DNA of 64,000 nucleotides from Lineus longissimus (lineage: Eukaryota; Nemertea; Pilidiophora; Heteronemertea; Lineidae), in assembly GCF_910592395.1 (NCBI RefSeq), contig NC_088310.1, positions 3,851,501-3,915,500 of the forward strand, given 5' to 3'. Under the pieces are notes generated by a model. It was not told where the DNA came from and did not search any database. It saw only the letters and a program-made list of their open reading frames with translations. Positions 1 through 13,603 of the stretch are shown here, one piece after another. The position numbers were made by a program, and so were the translations under genes. Numbering within the stretch: position 1 is the first letter of the stretch; each line of letters begins with the position of its first letter.

Positions 1-1249
1 AAAATATCGGCCCGAAAGATCGAGTTGGCCGTTTTGTGACTTTTAATAGTCATGTTTTGAAGTCAGCATGTTCCATTCATGGCGTCGCTGAGAGTCAAAA
101 GAAACTATGACGCAAACGGTTGCCCACAAAAGCAATATATTATTACTAAGACATTGACTCACAAGAAAACTGTATTAACAATGCTCTCGATCTATCCTTT
201 CAAAAACAAAAGACAGAAACAGGCATTGCTGCAGTGAGGTATCCATATCCTTATATCCGTCTTCACGGCAGCAATGTTGAAATAATTTTTCGAGTTTCGA
301 TCTTGTGTGAATCACGATCGGCTGTTTTGTCAATCTGTTTTGCTTTTACCATTGGCTTTTAAACATTTTTCAGCTACACCTGCTAACGAAGGTATTCCCA
401 ATATCATTTTATTCTAAGAACAACCTTGATTGACGTCTATTTTACTGAGATAACTATGAAACTATGGTGACAATATTACCACGACAGCGCCGGGCCAAGA
501 GGTTAATTTTTGAGGCTGTTTCATGCGGTGAAAAGATTATCAAAATACTCCGTGCGGCGTGTGTGAGTTTGCTGCCTCGTCAATACGACGACTAGTACAT
601 TGGACGAAAGTATTTGTCAATATTATAAACACACAGAATTGTGCTTGAAATGGACGGTCATTTCACCAAAGTAGACAGAACTGGTGTTCATGAATTCATG
701 ATACGCTGATATCCTTTCAATCTTTAAATATGTATCAAATTTAAAATCGAAATTGAGAATTTTCAATGATGAAAATACATACATGTATTAAACATACATG
801 CACATTTTAACATGCTTGTTGTTATGTACGCTACTCTACTTTCATCATGATGTCTTCCTACTATACAAAAAAAGGTGTTCATTCCTTGTCTGCTATATCA
901 TGCAACCTAATCTGTCATCGAATATCTCTCAACAATGAGGCAGGGTTTTAAGGAACACTGACTTGCGGTCACAGACTTTCAGGGATGGCATTTCAATCCG
1001 GGCACATAGGGTGTAAGAAAGGGGGAGACACTGCGTTGACAGCAGGGAGTGGAGGCTGCTGCTTTGGAAAACAACATGCAGTGTGGTCATCAGCAAAAGG
1101 CCAAGAGCTAGGGCTACCTACACATGACCACGTGAAATGAACAAATATATATTCATATTTTGTAGTTAAAAAGACTACAGGTTCTACGATAAATTTTTTA
1201 TCTTTGAACACTCAATAAGAAGATAGACTTTAAAATGCTTGCAACTCAC
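1..1249 (-). other. Start of intron 1 of Vsx-B
   Basis: Begins at the GT donor at 1249-1248 and runs off the window. I searched it for the expected basic-arm exon and found none. It is AT-rich with several ACATGTA-type palindromes and no recognisable gene. Confidence 0.7.
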
Positions 1250-1676
1250 CCTGATTTCCTGTCATTCCTGTCATTCCAGTCATTCCCATTTGATGATGAA
1301 TGTCTGTCGTATTTCCGAATCTAAACAAGTTATAACTTTGATCTGTTGTAGGATAGTTCGCAAAGCTTGGCCGCCATGTTTGCGGTGTTGGTTCGGTGGT
1401 CATACACGGTGTCCGAGAATTAAATAGCATCCGGTTAGCCAGATTCGAATATGCCGCAGACGATGTCATCATGCTGCTCATAGGGTCATTTTGATACGAA
1501 CATGTTCGATTTTCCTGCCTTCCTAGGCCTAGAATGTCTTGAATTGCAAATGGGGAACGTTGTCGTTGTGATGGTAAAAATTTTGAAGACGGCGCAGTAG
1601 CGCCCGGGATCAGAGAGTCCATGTCTACTGGGCCCCCGAGATCAAGAGACGGATGACCCGCGCGGAGTAAATTCAT
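1250..1676 (-). CDS. Vsx: Vsx-B: first coding exon of a second Vsx paralogue (gene continues beyond the left edge)
   Basis: Encodes 142 residues plus one base, ending at a phase-1 donor G|GTGAGT exactly like Vsx-A exon 1. Residues 41-52 read SPFAIQDILGLG, and a WRPSF motif follows about 55 residues later. Vsx-A has [12 protein letters not shown] and WRPS in the same order, so this is a true paralogue rather than a chance frame. The start is the ATG at 1676 (G at -3); the frame is open upstream without another ATG. No exon with a basic arm or homeodomain is visible in bases 1-1249, so those exons must lie outside the window, consistent with the long introns of Vsx-A. The exon ends in a small coding tandem repeat of Met-Thr-Gly. 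Without the homeodomain the Vsx assignment rests on these motifs, the phase and the neighbour. Confidence 0.82.
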
Positions 1677-4024
1677 CTCGACTGACTGAATTTCAACCTT
1701 GACAGAATAAATCAAGGGTTCTCCCCTCCAAGTTATCTGAAGACACTACAAAATTTCACCTCTGGCCCGGAACTGTAAGACAAGTGCCGAGCTGCTCTAG
1801 GTGCGTGTCTGGATCAGGAAACTGTCAGTGTTTATAATGGTTTAGCGCGAATGATTGTTGATAGACTCCGCATAATGTGGAAGCTCCCATCGATGCCTGC
1901 AACCTAATGAATCAATGGCTAACTCCGCCTTGTCGAACAGAGCTAGCCAATCTCGCTCAGCCAATTTTCGATCGCTCCACCTGCTCCCAGCATCTGTTTA
2001 CGGGAGGCAAATATGGCCACTTGCTGTCTCTTACAACAAGTGCACCGGGATAATGCAGAAATTGCCGTTCTCACTGGGACGACTGGCTCACTTCCACGTG
2101 TTAAGTTGTGCATTTAGACTAATATATTTATGCTGAATGGAAATTCGAAAGAACTTATCGTCTGCCTTCGGTATGGGCGTTATTAATCATGAAGAAATAA
2201 ACTTCTAAGTAGATATGGCGTGCGATGTCTACTTCTTCAATTCAACTACAATCACGCTGTAAATTGCGCGTTGGCAGGAGATTGTACACATATTAACAAA
2301 ATATTTGTCAAGTAGTACTGCTTTCACATTCAATTTGTTCCAAGCAAGGTTGTTGAGATGCATTTCACCTTAAGAAACAGATTCATATATTTTACCAACA
2401 GAATTTAATCATAAATATCATTCTAACTTGCACAGATACGCCTAATTTTCTCTTACCGTTGGATCGAAAATGGATTTCAAAAATCGCCAAAGTTATCATA
2501 TTTTGTTCAAAGTTAGCTGATCGTATTGCGCTAGGAAATAGAGCGCGAACGGCATTTCCAGGATTTGTAGGTGGCTTTCTTGGATTTCATGTCATCGTCT
2601 TGACATATCATGCAAAATGTCTCAAATAGCATCTATATTCACTGACGGAGGAGAAGAAAGAGTACTCTGTTCTCAACTCTGTAAGATGCGTGTATGGATT
2701 ATTCGAAGGCCCTGTATGGACATTAAATGGAAGCGAAATTTCTCAAATATCACTCACCCATGGTCCTGACATGTCAAATCTCAAGATATTATACTCCATT
2801 TTCGTTTCTATAAGACAGTTTGTTTAAATTTACTGGAAAGACGTGGCCACTGCGCCTCCTTGCTCTACCGCGTACAAACACGTACATTTTAACCATCAGT
2901 GCACTTCTAAGCCACCTCACTTGTGCGGCTTGTCTTTGTGGGCTATTACCTCATTACCCAATTCAAACATCATTTCATCACAGTGGCTTCACAACGCTTC
3001 ATGTTCCGCTAACATCTCATTACCAGTAAAGTAAATGAAAAATTCATCACCACAGAAACCCACAAAGTGTCCTTCATTCTCACAAGCACCTAACACACCC
3101 CAAGACAATGGAAATCTCCTCACGATCAACCTCATTTCCATTGATTTTATCACTTAGCACACAATATCCTTATTACTTGTCATCGAATCCAATTTTAGGT
3201 CTATTGCCCATCGACTCAATAAATAGCCTTAGGAGTCAATATCACGATTAGTTGGCAATGACAGCACGGAGATGGTAGATCTTGCTCTGGCTCGTGGCGG
3301 TATTGACCAGTGTTTCGGCTGGTGAAAAATCACGGTAGAGTATGGATGGGTCTGCTGTTATCTGAACTGTCTGGCCAGTTTTCCTTAGAGCATTAGCGCT
3401 GGTTTGAGGACAGACAATGTACATGCGCAGGTACATGTTTCTCATCTGCTAAATGAATTAGCACAGGACTGGATGACACGACTGACTTTCGCAGGTTGAC
3501 AAAAGAGAAGACAATGGTTATGCAGTGAGACCTTCCTATCGATGTTTAGCGTACCGTTATTCAGTGTTCCCGCTTCTGATTTTTTTCTCCCAGTGTTTCA
3601 GGAATGCTAAAAAATAGATGAACATGTTCACTTGGAAGCCATGGTCATTCTATAGCTGTAAGGGAACACTGAAATATAGGAATTACCAAAAACGTTACAC
3701 CGGTCCGACACTCTCGGTTCTACCCACCCATCAGCCATGCAGGATACCTCTTATTGTCTCCAGAGGTTATCTGTTCGCAACATTGCTTATTTCTCCATAA
3801 TCCTCACGTTCATGCGAAGAGGAAATGTTAGCAAAAAAACCACTTACATCGCAAGATAAAAGGAGGATAGGAAAGACCACACATGCGGACACCAGAAACA
3901 AGATATCACAATATCGACGTATCTCAACAACAAAATCATCCTCTGATATTCATTTGAGGACTTTGAGTCAGCGCCACAATCGGCAGAAATTGGAGCAAAA
4001 TGTCAAGATTTTGTGTCCGGTGAC

Positions 4025-4070
4025 GCATGCGCATGAATGAGTGTTGCACCAGAGTCTGGTATGCGCATGC
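4025..4070. repeat. Nested inverted repeat with NRF1-like cores
   Basis: GCATGCGCAT (4025-4034) and its exact reverse complement ATGCGCATGC (4061-4070) are the outer arms. Immediately inside the right arm is a second palindrome, ACCAGA-G-TCTGGT (4048-4060). The outer arms resemble NRF1 half sites. Confidence 0.6.
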
Positions 4071-4242
4071 ATAACCGTTGCATAATCAAAGTTCTGCTTG
4101 TCGTGGCTCTATCTGATTGATGGAATTCAGCTAAATCCGGAACGATTGCTTTTAGACTTGGCCCAATCCCAAATTAATCAACATCTTCAAATGATACACA
4201 GACGTGTGGCTGACAGCTGACTTGAACCTCGCATGGCACTTG

Positions 4243-4256
4243 CCCCCCCCCCCCCC
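4243..4256. repeat. Poly-C tract (14 bp)
   Basis: An uninterrupted run of 14 C followed by T and further C. Length may be uncertain because of sequencing. Confidence 0.85.
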
Positions 4257-7200
4257 TCCCCTAATGAGCAAAAGCCCAGATACGGCCTGGTCTTTCTTAA
4301 TTACTAAGTGGACATGAAGTATATATTGTAAGAAAAGAATATGTTTCTAACTGATTGTATCTTTCTCCTGCACTCGCCGTTAAGGTACAGCCAGCATGGC
4401 GAGACGGCATGGATCCGGACACCCATCGTCCGCATTAAAAAACAGAAGTGCATCAGACAATACATAGACCAGTACATGTTGATCTTCACTTCAAGATGGC
4501 CATGTTTAAGTTTCCCGCTACGAGCCACTCAGGTTGTAATCCCAAGTCGACAGGCTTGGTTAGGTGAATTTAAAATCTGATAACTGTTTCTTATAACGCC
4601 TGGTAGGGGGGAAAGGCCAGATTTAATCAAACTTCAACATGTCTCGGCTTTTGATTTCAGCGGTTGATCACGACATCAGCATTTTCGCTTTTGTAGTAGA
4701 GTGTATATAAACAGAGTGCAACGCCCTCCCCGAGCGCGCACCATTAGTTCACTTGTGATAATGTTGAAAACGTTGAACCTCTGACGGAATTGAGTCGGTG
4801 GAAATTGTTCAAATCCTATCGTAATACAAAGTTTCTACATCAACATTATCACTTTTGTACTGCAGTTTTCTCACCCGGTACAATGTCTACATGTACAAAT
4901 GTACGGTGCTAGCGTCGAAAGTTTTGAATCACCTCCAACGGAAAACGGATGAGATGGTTCAAATCCTATTGTTAGACACGTTTTAATTTCCACTATGGAG
5001 CTGAAATGGAATGGACGAAGAACGAAAAAAATAATTCATGCATTTCTGACCCCAGCCATGTGCAAACACTTCTGTGGAAAGTAACAAGTAGAATTGCCCA
5101 GCGCCATATCTCAAACTTGGAAAATGATTTTAGTGATTCACAGCTTCGCCACAAGAGGTGTACAAGATTAGCTTGTGGAGTCATCACTATAGGTGGCTTC
5201 GTCAGTGAAACATACACAACACGACCTATTTGACTCGCCGTCCACTTTGCTTCAAGTTGCCCACCCCCAGCTTACCACTTGTATCATCCGGATGGACATC
5301 ATTTTGGAATGCATCTCATATAACAGTTAGTCAGTCCATTTATGATTTGATATTGGCTATAAGGGGGCCTACTTGAATCACAACTGGGGGTGCATAACAA
5401 AACATCCAGTGAACCACAGGAACTTGTGGAAAAATGCCTTTATGGCTTATCTTTCTAAGTTGTTTACCCCGGGTTGCCATCCTGAGGGATAACATCACCT
5501 CAAAATGTGATCACTTCTAGTTATGATGATATGATTTTGACAAGCCTATGTCATTGAAAAAATATTATTTGGCATTTCAATGGGGCCCTGCTCAAATTTA
5601 CACCTTTAATAAAACAAAAACAACAAGTTGGATATTGGCAAATCACTCAAACATGTCGAAGAGGAACACCCGCCTTCGGATATCTAAACTCAATGACGAG
5701 TACAAACAGCAATACAATGATGAAGAGAAAGCCTTCGTGACCAAAGAAGTATTCGAAATATCAGCCTCACACAACAGCCTTTAATTAACAGTGATCTAGA
5801 ACACCAATCTGATACTCATGGTTTCATTGACCTTTTCTCAACATCTGAGGTTCATCGCGATTGAAATTAGACACGAAAAGCTTTTGATTCAACATCGTCA
5901 CTCAAGCCGATAAGTAAACACAGAAAAACCTCAACGAGAGTAAATGCGCCGAAATCATCAGATGTTCCAACTTCAAAACAGAGCTAGATGAATTGCTACC
6001 AATTAAACTAATGGATTTTCAATAATGGTTAATCGACTCCTATATTAGCGCCAGTCTATTGATGGGAAACAGGGAAATTGGTGTGGGTACTTCACCACAG
6101 GTGTCTTAAATGTTTCCACACACAGACTTCATGGATTTTTTTCAGATGCCAAAACGTACTACATGTAAATCATTTTATAATGTTCTATTCTCCCGCTTTT
6201 CGAATCTCCTTCAAAATCAATTTGTGAACTGAGAAAATGCTGTTTCAACACTCCTCTGACCTTCTTATCCATGTCCTATACCTTTATCATACTTACCCAT
6301 GTTCTAATAACTCATGACCTACTTAATATTTAAGTGGTATGAGAGTTTCGAAAGACCAAGCTATGGTTTTCCACGAAGACTAAAGGGTCATGGTGCAACT
6401 TTGAGCTAAATTGTCGAGATTGACCAAGGCTTAGCAAGGTCTTCTTCGGGACTAAGCTACATTGCTATGCGGATACACATGCTGTCCTTATTACAATACA
6501 TGCATCACCTCAGAAGTGCAACAAATGTCTCTGACCATGGACAGCTAGCTTAAATAACCCGCTTTTACGCAACATAACCTTCAGAAACGAATGATATAAA
6601 CTCTCACTCCTCAGCATATTAACATGCACTATTGAGTAACCTTTTTCGAGACACCCAATATAAACCTAATATTCACCAGCAAAATGATTTAATTGATTTC
6701 GATTACCCTTAATTTGCTTGTTAGGTGCCAGCCTCAGTCATAAGTAGGTACATACATAAGTAGAAGAGAACCTAGAGCAAACGTCTGTGCTAGATCAGTC
6801 ATAACCACTGTTATATTTCGTATTAAAAGTGCCAACCTGGAGCCAATTACACGAATAGACCAGACAACCATTATACATATTACATGTAAATCCCTTAAAA
6901 AATAAAGCCTATTAGCTTTCGCAATGTCCTCTCCTGTGTTCGGAGACGGATTGTGTAACTACCTAAATTGACAAACCATTAGTTGGTGGTATGACCACGT
7001 AAATTAATGGTCTTTGAGATTCTCGCTGAAAACCTCTAAAGCGTTTCCCTTCAGTAAAAAACTTCTGCCGATTGCACATTTGTGTTGACCGAATTTTCAG
7101 AAGATCAAACCCCAATCATATCTAGCTGACATCTCATCTTCTTTTTCTTTGTATCTTTCTACACTGGCTGTCGTCTGAGGATCCGAGGGAGACATAGAGA

Positions 7201-7961
7201 GCATCGCAAGACCCTGGAAATCGTCTGGGGAACCCAAAATATGTATGATGACAACTGAAAATGAAGAGAAGTGTTTCGCCAAACCCAGGCCACCACTCAC
7301 TGTATTTCAGTCTGACCAGTTCAGATGCTATACCAGTTGGGGCGATCTTTGGGGAGAAATATTTTCTTTACCCCACATCTAATTGGTCTTAACAGGGTTG
7401 GAGGCATTATAGATTTGGTTTGTTTTCACGTTGGTGGTAATTGCCCAAGATTCTGATGAGCAATAGCAGCAGTTAAGCCTATATTACTAGCAGGTGTCTA
7501 ACTTGTTTTCACTGGCCCTATTGCCTGCCCTAGGGCATCTAAATGCACATGCACGATGAGATGGAGTTTCTCAATGGTGCGCTTGCAGTGTTGTTTTAGA
7601 CTGCAGAACAATGACTGAAGCGTAGCGAATGATTCTGTTATTCTTCTCACGGCTTCCCTACTTCCCATCTTCGCCATTGTTTGCATTAACACGTATGATG
7701 CATTTTACCATGTCTGAGCGAGGATAAATTGACTTGTTTTAAAAGTTTACTCTAAAACTTGCACGAATAGACCAAACAGTGAGATTCAGTTCGAGTCACC
7801 AACAAATCTATCACTTGCAACAACTAACTCATTTGAAACGTTGTCCGAGCAAATTAGCTTCAGGGCATTGTTTCAGGAGCGAGCATCTTACTACGTGTAC
7901 AACTACTACGACTACTAATACTTCTTATTCTCCTCATTCCTCGGCATCTCGTTCGTCTTCT

Positions 7962-7989
7962 TCCTCCTCCTCCTCCTCCTCCTCCTCCT
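7962..7989. repeat. TCC trinucleotide microsatellite
   Basis: About nine TCC units inside a wider pyrimidine-rich stretch (7930-8030). The serine-rich frame it creates is a repeat artefact. Confidence 0.85.
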
Positions 7990-10747
7990 TTTCCCTTTCT
8001 TTATCTTTCTTCTTCTCTTCCTTATTTGCTTCTATGGCTGCAGTCAAAATCAAATCAAAAGTATTTTATCCGATCTACTAGCCTTACTGATAAGCCTTCA
8101 GCCAAGGGTTACGATAATCTAAAACTGGTAAAGGCAAGAGACAGGAATGCCAATTACCGGATGCAGGGAGTGCAAGTCAACCCCACCGAAGTGGTAACAG
8201 AATGCCTCATCAGATTCCAAAGTTCGGTATACGTAGATCATAGTCACTCGCACGTTCGATAAACAAGTCAGTACAGGAATCAGAGTTCCCATGGAATGGT
8301 AGTCCCATCACATTGTTAAATGAATTATGAGTATTAGGGTAGGTTTGTTACAGAAATCGAAAAGCGTATGCGATCCCCTCTCGGTAGACACCTTTTCCTG
8401 GTTACAGTATATTCTAATTCACCAGAAGGTTTTCTTTGACTCCGGCGAGGAATGCCTAGATCAATGATATTTCCATTTTGTCAATCAAAAAACAATTGTT
8501 TTTGTTGTTGCCTCAAGTTTGGAAGTTTTGTTATTTATCTGACCAATTGGTCGATCAAATAACTTTTTTGAGCTTATTGTTTTACCACCCATGGTCCATC
8601 GACTAACCATCTTCCCGGTTGACATTGACTAAGCTATTGAGGTAATGATCATCCTACTTTGAAGCGACCACGCACACCCTGCCCGCCCTCCACCACTGCC
8701 ACAGTCATTGACAGTCATCATAGTCATCTCGAAACAATGGTTGACTCCCGGGGAAATTAGTCTCACCGGTTTGGTCGCCTGTCTCTCTCTGTCGCCCCAA
8801 TTAACACGTTCGAGATGTGAGATTCTCCCTGTTCCTTTTTACCCACTGTCAGACGGGGAGCGTCCTCGAGCCCTTAGGAGGCATCGGGTATTCTAGCAAC
8901 CCGGGGAACAAAAGGACGAACGTGACTCCATGATATTAATTAAGGCTGGTGACGACTTGATGTGAACAGAAGAAGGCACTTATGATCATTTCGAACTGCG
9001 GAAAGATCATTGGGACCTATTTATGCATCCTAATAACGGCGTTGGAAATAGCACTAGAGCATGATCACTGTAAACTTTTAATTTCGGTAAGTCCTAATCA
9101 GGGTAATTAAGCCGGGATCTCGGCGCTGAGGGGTGACAATACGAATCGTCTTTGCAAAGGTGAGCCTTGCAAAGGTCCCTCCCAGATCCACGCCTAATTA
9201 CGCATCTTAGAAACAGTCACCTCATTTCCCCGCTCTGGCACGTCGTTGCAAAATTCAACCTAATATAAACATGAAATTGAAACAAGCGTTAGGTCTTAGC
9301 ATTTCGCTTGTGTTTCAGCAAGCAGCGGAGCTAAGCTACAAAGTAAATATCTTGGTAAGAAACTATGTGCTATTGAGTTCGCGCACTGCTATCAAAATAT
9401 ATCGTCTGGCAAAATAGACAAATTCTTCGGGTGTTGATCTTATCGCTGCAATGGTATTCTATAAAAATTTAAGTCATGTAGAGGTTTATACAAGGATCCC
9501 TCCTCATATCTGTGTAGATTAGATGACACAGCGATAAGAGTCGAGATTTTGATCGAGATAGCGGTTTCTTCAACCTTGCTAATAACAGAAAACCAAATTC
9601 CCCACCTGACGAGGCGCCAATATAGGTGGCGCTTTTTATAATGCAAACTGTCCCCTGCCAGATACCCTAGTCGATGAGCGGTGATCAAGGTATACACAGC
9701 TAGAAAGACCAACGACCGTGGATTGCGAATGTAAAGTTTTTATCGACAACGTGTCATCCGTTGAGTTGGATGACCTCCTTCCAAAAATGACACACCTTCT
9801 GAAAACAGCCAGGTCACTTGTTCATCACACTGCAGGGCCTGGTTCTCCCCGGCGGACCAGTGGTGCAAATCTGATCCGCTGAATTTACCGCTGTATAATG
9901 TGTACGTCCTCAAAGAGGCGTCTCACCGAGTTTCTGACGTTTGTCTTCAACAACACTTTAATGGTTATGTGACTCTTTGTCGCAATAGTGACCTTTAGAA
10001 AGAAGAAAAATATAGTGATATCAGTTATCAAATTCTAAAAGTTATTTCAAGAGGTTTTAGTTATATGAACCTTTGAGCGGGGGTGTCATCTGATTCGCTC
10101 AATTCATGAGCGGTTACCATGACAACGAAGAATTGACAGTAAGGCTAAGGGCTATGAGTAGGAATCTTTTCCTCTTATTTCAAGAGATCCCGTTGTGCTA
10201 CACGTTTGAACCAAATGCGACGAGATCTACAGCAGATATTTAGCAAATCTACATCAAACTCGAGTCTTGATCATAGTTTTTTCTCCACGTGACGTCATAC
10301 TGCGCAGATACACGTTGTTTGCGTTTTAACAGCAGGAACACTGTTAGGCCGTTCGCTTCTTTGGCGAAGATAAAGTTTATGCCTGATTCTGAACATGTCC
10401 GATCTTTGAATCCAGCCTCACTTTAATTTTCTGTTTGGAAATGTCGATAAAGTTGTCTTGAATCTTTTAAAAGGTTAATGCATTGACTATCGTGTTGTGA
10501 ACTGCTTCCTGCAAGGGAACACGGAGCACTAAAAGCGTACGCTGCAGGATCCCGCGCAGGTATCTCGCGCACGTGGCTGCCATGCCCACCATACTTGCGA
10601 GTGCTTTCTTCCCCAGTTCACCAGAATTGATGCAAATTGTTCATCAAAACATACATGACAGTGTTATTTGATGAACTTTCAGCAGGTTAGACTGAGTTGA
10701 AATAGAGTTGTTGACTTCAATTCAGGTTTGTCATGGTTATCTGTCTC

Positions 10748-10763
10748 TGTACATTAATGTACA
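10748..10763. repeat. Perfect 16-bp palindrome of the ACATGTA family
   Basis: TGTACATTAATGTACA is a perfect palindrome followed within 30 bp by further TGTACATG copies. Such palindromes recur through the window and look like a genome-wide signature rather than a single site. Confidence 0.6.
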
Positions 10764-13501
10764 TGTAATGTGTGCGTCAATGTACATGGCATTTACATCC
10801 ATTCAGGATGGCGATAATTCGTCATGAGGATTCCTTTTTTATTTCCGCCAGCTTAGGTAAACCATATAATAAATTGCGTACACCAGGAAATCATTATGAA
10901 TATCAGGTTAGAAAATAAAATATCTTTCACTGAGAATACAGGTAAGCCATGTGCGATCTCAATGAAAATTGAAAATAGCCAGCTAGGATTTTCGTAATTG
11001 GATGACGGTATTCTGATAGGCCTGGAAATAGCCATTAGTGGATAGGGAGAGCTCTGTCTGATAGAAAAATCATTAGCTTACGCATATACTCAGCAAAGCA
11101 TATCATAAGAACTGTACCTTGTATACAGTATTTGAGAATATACAGGCCAGACCAATGACCATGCAGCAAGGAATATTTCAATATTTTTTTACATCTTCGA
11201 TCTTGATATGACCTTTTTAATTCTCATTCACGCACTGCAACCTCTCATCAACTTCATCATAGAATAAACCGTCAATCATAGGGGTTTCCGCAACGTGCAG
11301 TTTCTAAGGAAAAGACCGATTTCCTTCGCGCGTGTCGCGGAGAGCGCTGACCGGTCGGAGACAATGGTGGAAACGACACCGCATCCGCCGTATCTGCCTA
11401 ACCGTTAATCATCAAATCGATATGATGTTTTGATTAAAGTAGTCTATTTTAATGTGGATACACTTCATTAATCAACGACAAAATCTTCGTAATCTTACAC
11501 CCGCCCTCTCGACCGGCAACGAGAACTTTATGGGAGCATAATTGGAAAACTGGGGAGAGTATAATTAGGCCCGTAATTAGAGTCAACCTGGATCATTATG
11601 ATATGTAATACGAGGCCGAGAGTGGGGTCGTCCTTCTTAGTAGCAGTCTTCCCTGTTCAAAGACATTCACCAAATAATAATTACAGGTCCTGATGGTTTG
11701 CTACGGGAGATTTTTTTGTTGAGCGCAAAAATGAAATCCATTCGAAAGACAATGATGGAGTTTGTCGCCCGTTTGTCGTTTCTGTGCACGCGTTTGAAAA
11801 AAGGCGCGCATGTCAGAGAAAAGAGTATAGGACTAATTGTGAGTGCTAACGACGTACAGTTTGACTTGAGGACTTTTATCAAGGACTCGACCTCTTCCGT
11901 ATCAGTTGTCAACTGCATGTGATCAGCCAAGGAGTCATATTACCTCACCGAGTTCTTGCTGAAAGCCCGAGTAAATGCTGCAAAGATTTAAAATAACGCT
12001 GGCGAGTTTTGAGGGTAAATTATAAGAAGCATTTCATGATAGTTACTTTGAAAAACGCAATATTTTGAAGGAGAGTCATTGCTTTTAGCTTTTGACAAAT
12101 AAAGTGCAGTGTCATTCATGTGGTTTGATCTTTTAATCGAAAGTCAGCGATCAGTTGCTATCTTCCCTTAATTTGTGCGCCTTCATATCACGGAACACCA
12201 TCAACTTCAAAACCGGCTGCCGACGCTTGATTTGTGTCGCAAAAATTTCAAGTTACGATGTTACGATTCTTCAAACACACAGCAGTTACTGGTACAAACA
12301 AGGCACTTTCAAAGCTTTCACAATACCTTTTTTCCACCCCCTAATGCCACGCTCCTCACGAGAAAGCAGTTAAGTTTTCAGCATGGTCTCATTGATCAAA
12401 CATCCTCAGTATCTGCATTGAGTGATGGCGCTTTTTCTCCATGCAAGCTATGATTCAACAAATTACAGTAATTGGGCATTTATTGAAGTGTATCCTCTTC
12501 CATTTTCTCTTCGGAGACTTGCAGTAAGCAAAGCTTGATCAGTCATGATGTAATTACAAGAAATAGATAGGACTCTAAGAGCAATTACTGGCCAATAGAT
12601 TGGCATCATTTGTTGTGAAACAAATAATTAAAGGCTAAATACCTTAGTCTTCTGTGTTGATGAACTTAATTTAGAACATAGAGAACAACTGCTGAGGTTA
12701 TTTTACCAATTTGTACATTTTATCCACATGATGAAAAGAGTGCAATGTTATTGATGTCTGTATTGTTACATCGACTATGTAACAAAACACAATTATCCAC
12801 CAGTTATAACGATAATATAATTAAGATGTTATTTCAGGAGATCTTTATGGGACGTCGTCACAGCGGGGAAAAAAAATCGCCGATGAAATGGTTATATCTC
12901 ATTATTGTTCATATAATGAGAACTAGGATTAGTGACATACGTATTTCAATGTAATTAGAGTGAGAATAATATTCTCGAAAAAAATGGTTCTGCATTTTTT
13001 TAGAAAGTTAGGTCCCGCAATAGACATTAACGAATGCATTTAGCTGAAGTTGACATTATTTAGAGGTCTGCGATCATCATTAGTCTCAGCCCTCCGAATC
13101 GACTTAATTGAACTTATCTTTGCATTTTGGGTTGTGAATTTTTTCCTCAAAAGACTAAGGTTAGATAAGTAAAATGGTATGAAGGCCTACCATTCGCCAC
13201 TTTCCTCAAGGAAGTCTTCCTTCCATGTGACAGGTTGTGACGAGTCAGAAGCCATGTACCAAAAGCCCTGTACATGTACTACTCATGTGCGAGCTTGACT
13301 GTGAAGCACTATTTGTGTCTCCTATCAAATATAACATGGTCGGTAGACCTAAATTCATTTAGAGAAAATGGCTAATGCTCCAAAATATCCAGTTCTTTCA
13401 TGTGTACTGATGGGTCTGCTCAAATTGTCATTCTATCAATTTGCTGGTGAGAATCCATACTAAGTAACACTCGCATATCTCAGGCGAATGACTTTGACCC
13501 C

Positions 13502-13603
13502 GTCGAGGCATTGGCCAATCAGAAGTTCTATACTCAATCATGGCCATTGCTATCAGCACCAAACAAGTATGACAGGCGTCTTTTGATTGGCCAGTGCCTC
13601 GTC
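13502..13603. repeat. Imperfect inverted repeat (about 24-bp arms, 102 bp overall)
   Basis: GTCGAGGCATTGGCCAATCA on the left matches the reverse complement of the right arm, with GGCCAATCA in both and a few mismatches. It could be a tiny MITE or a hairpin RNA precursor, or paired CCAAT-box sequences; the sequence does not decide. Confidence 0.5.

Noticed and set aside
4700-4760. TATATAAA at 4704 with a plausible start site about 30 bp on
   Set aside because: One such motif is expected by chance in 64 kb, and no exon follows on the plus strand.
4800-4975. Two GTTCAAATCC stretches resembling tRNA B boxes
   Set aside because: No A box or cloverleaf upstream of either. Too little for a tRNA or SINE call.
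7779-8081. Serine-rich 100-codon frame
   Set aside because: Produced by the TCC microsatellite; it does not look like a gene.
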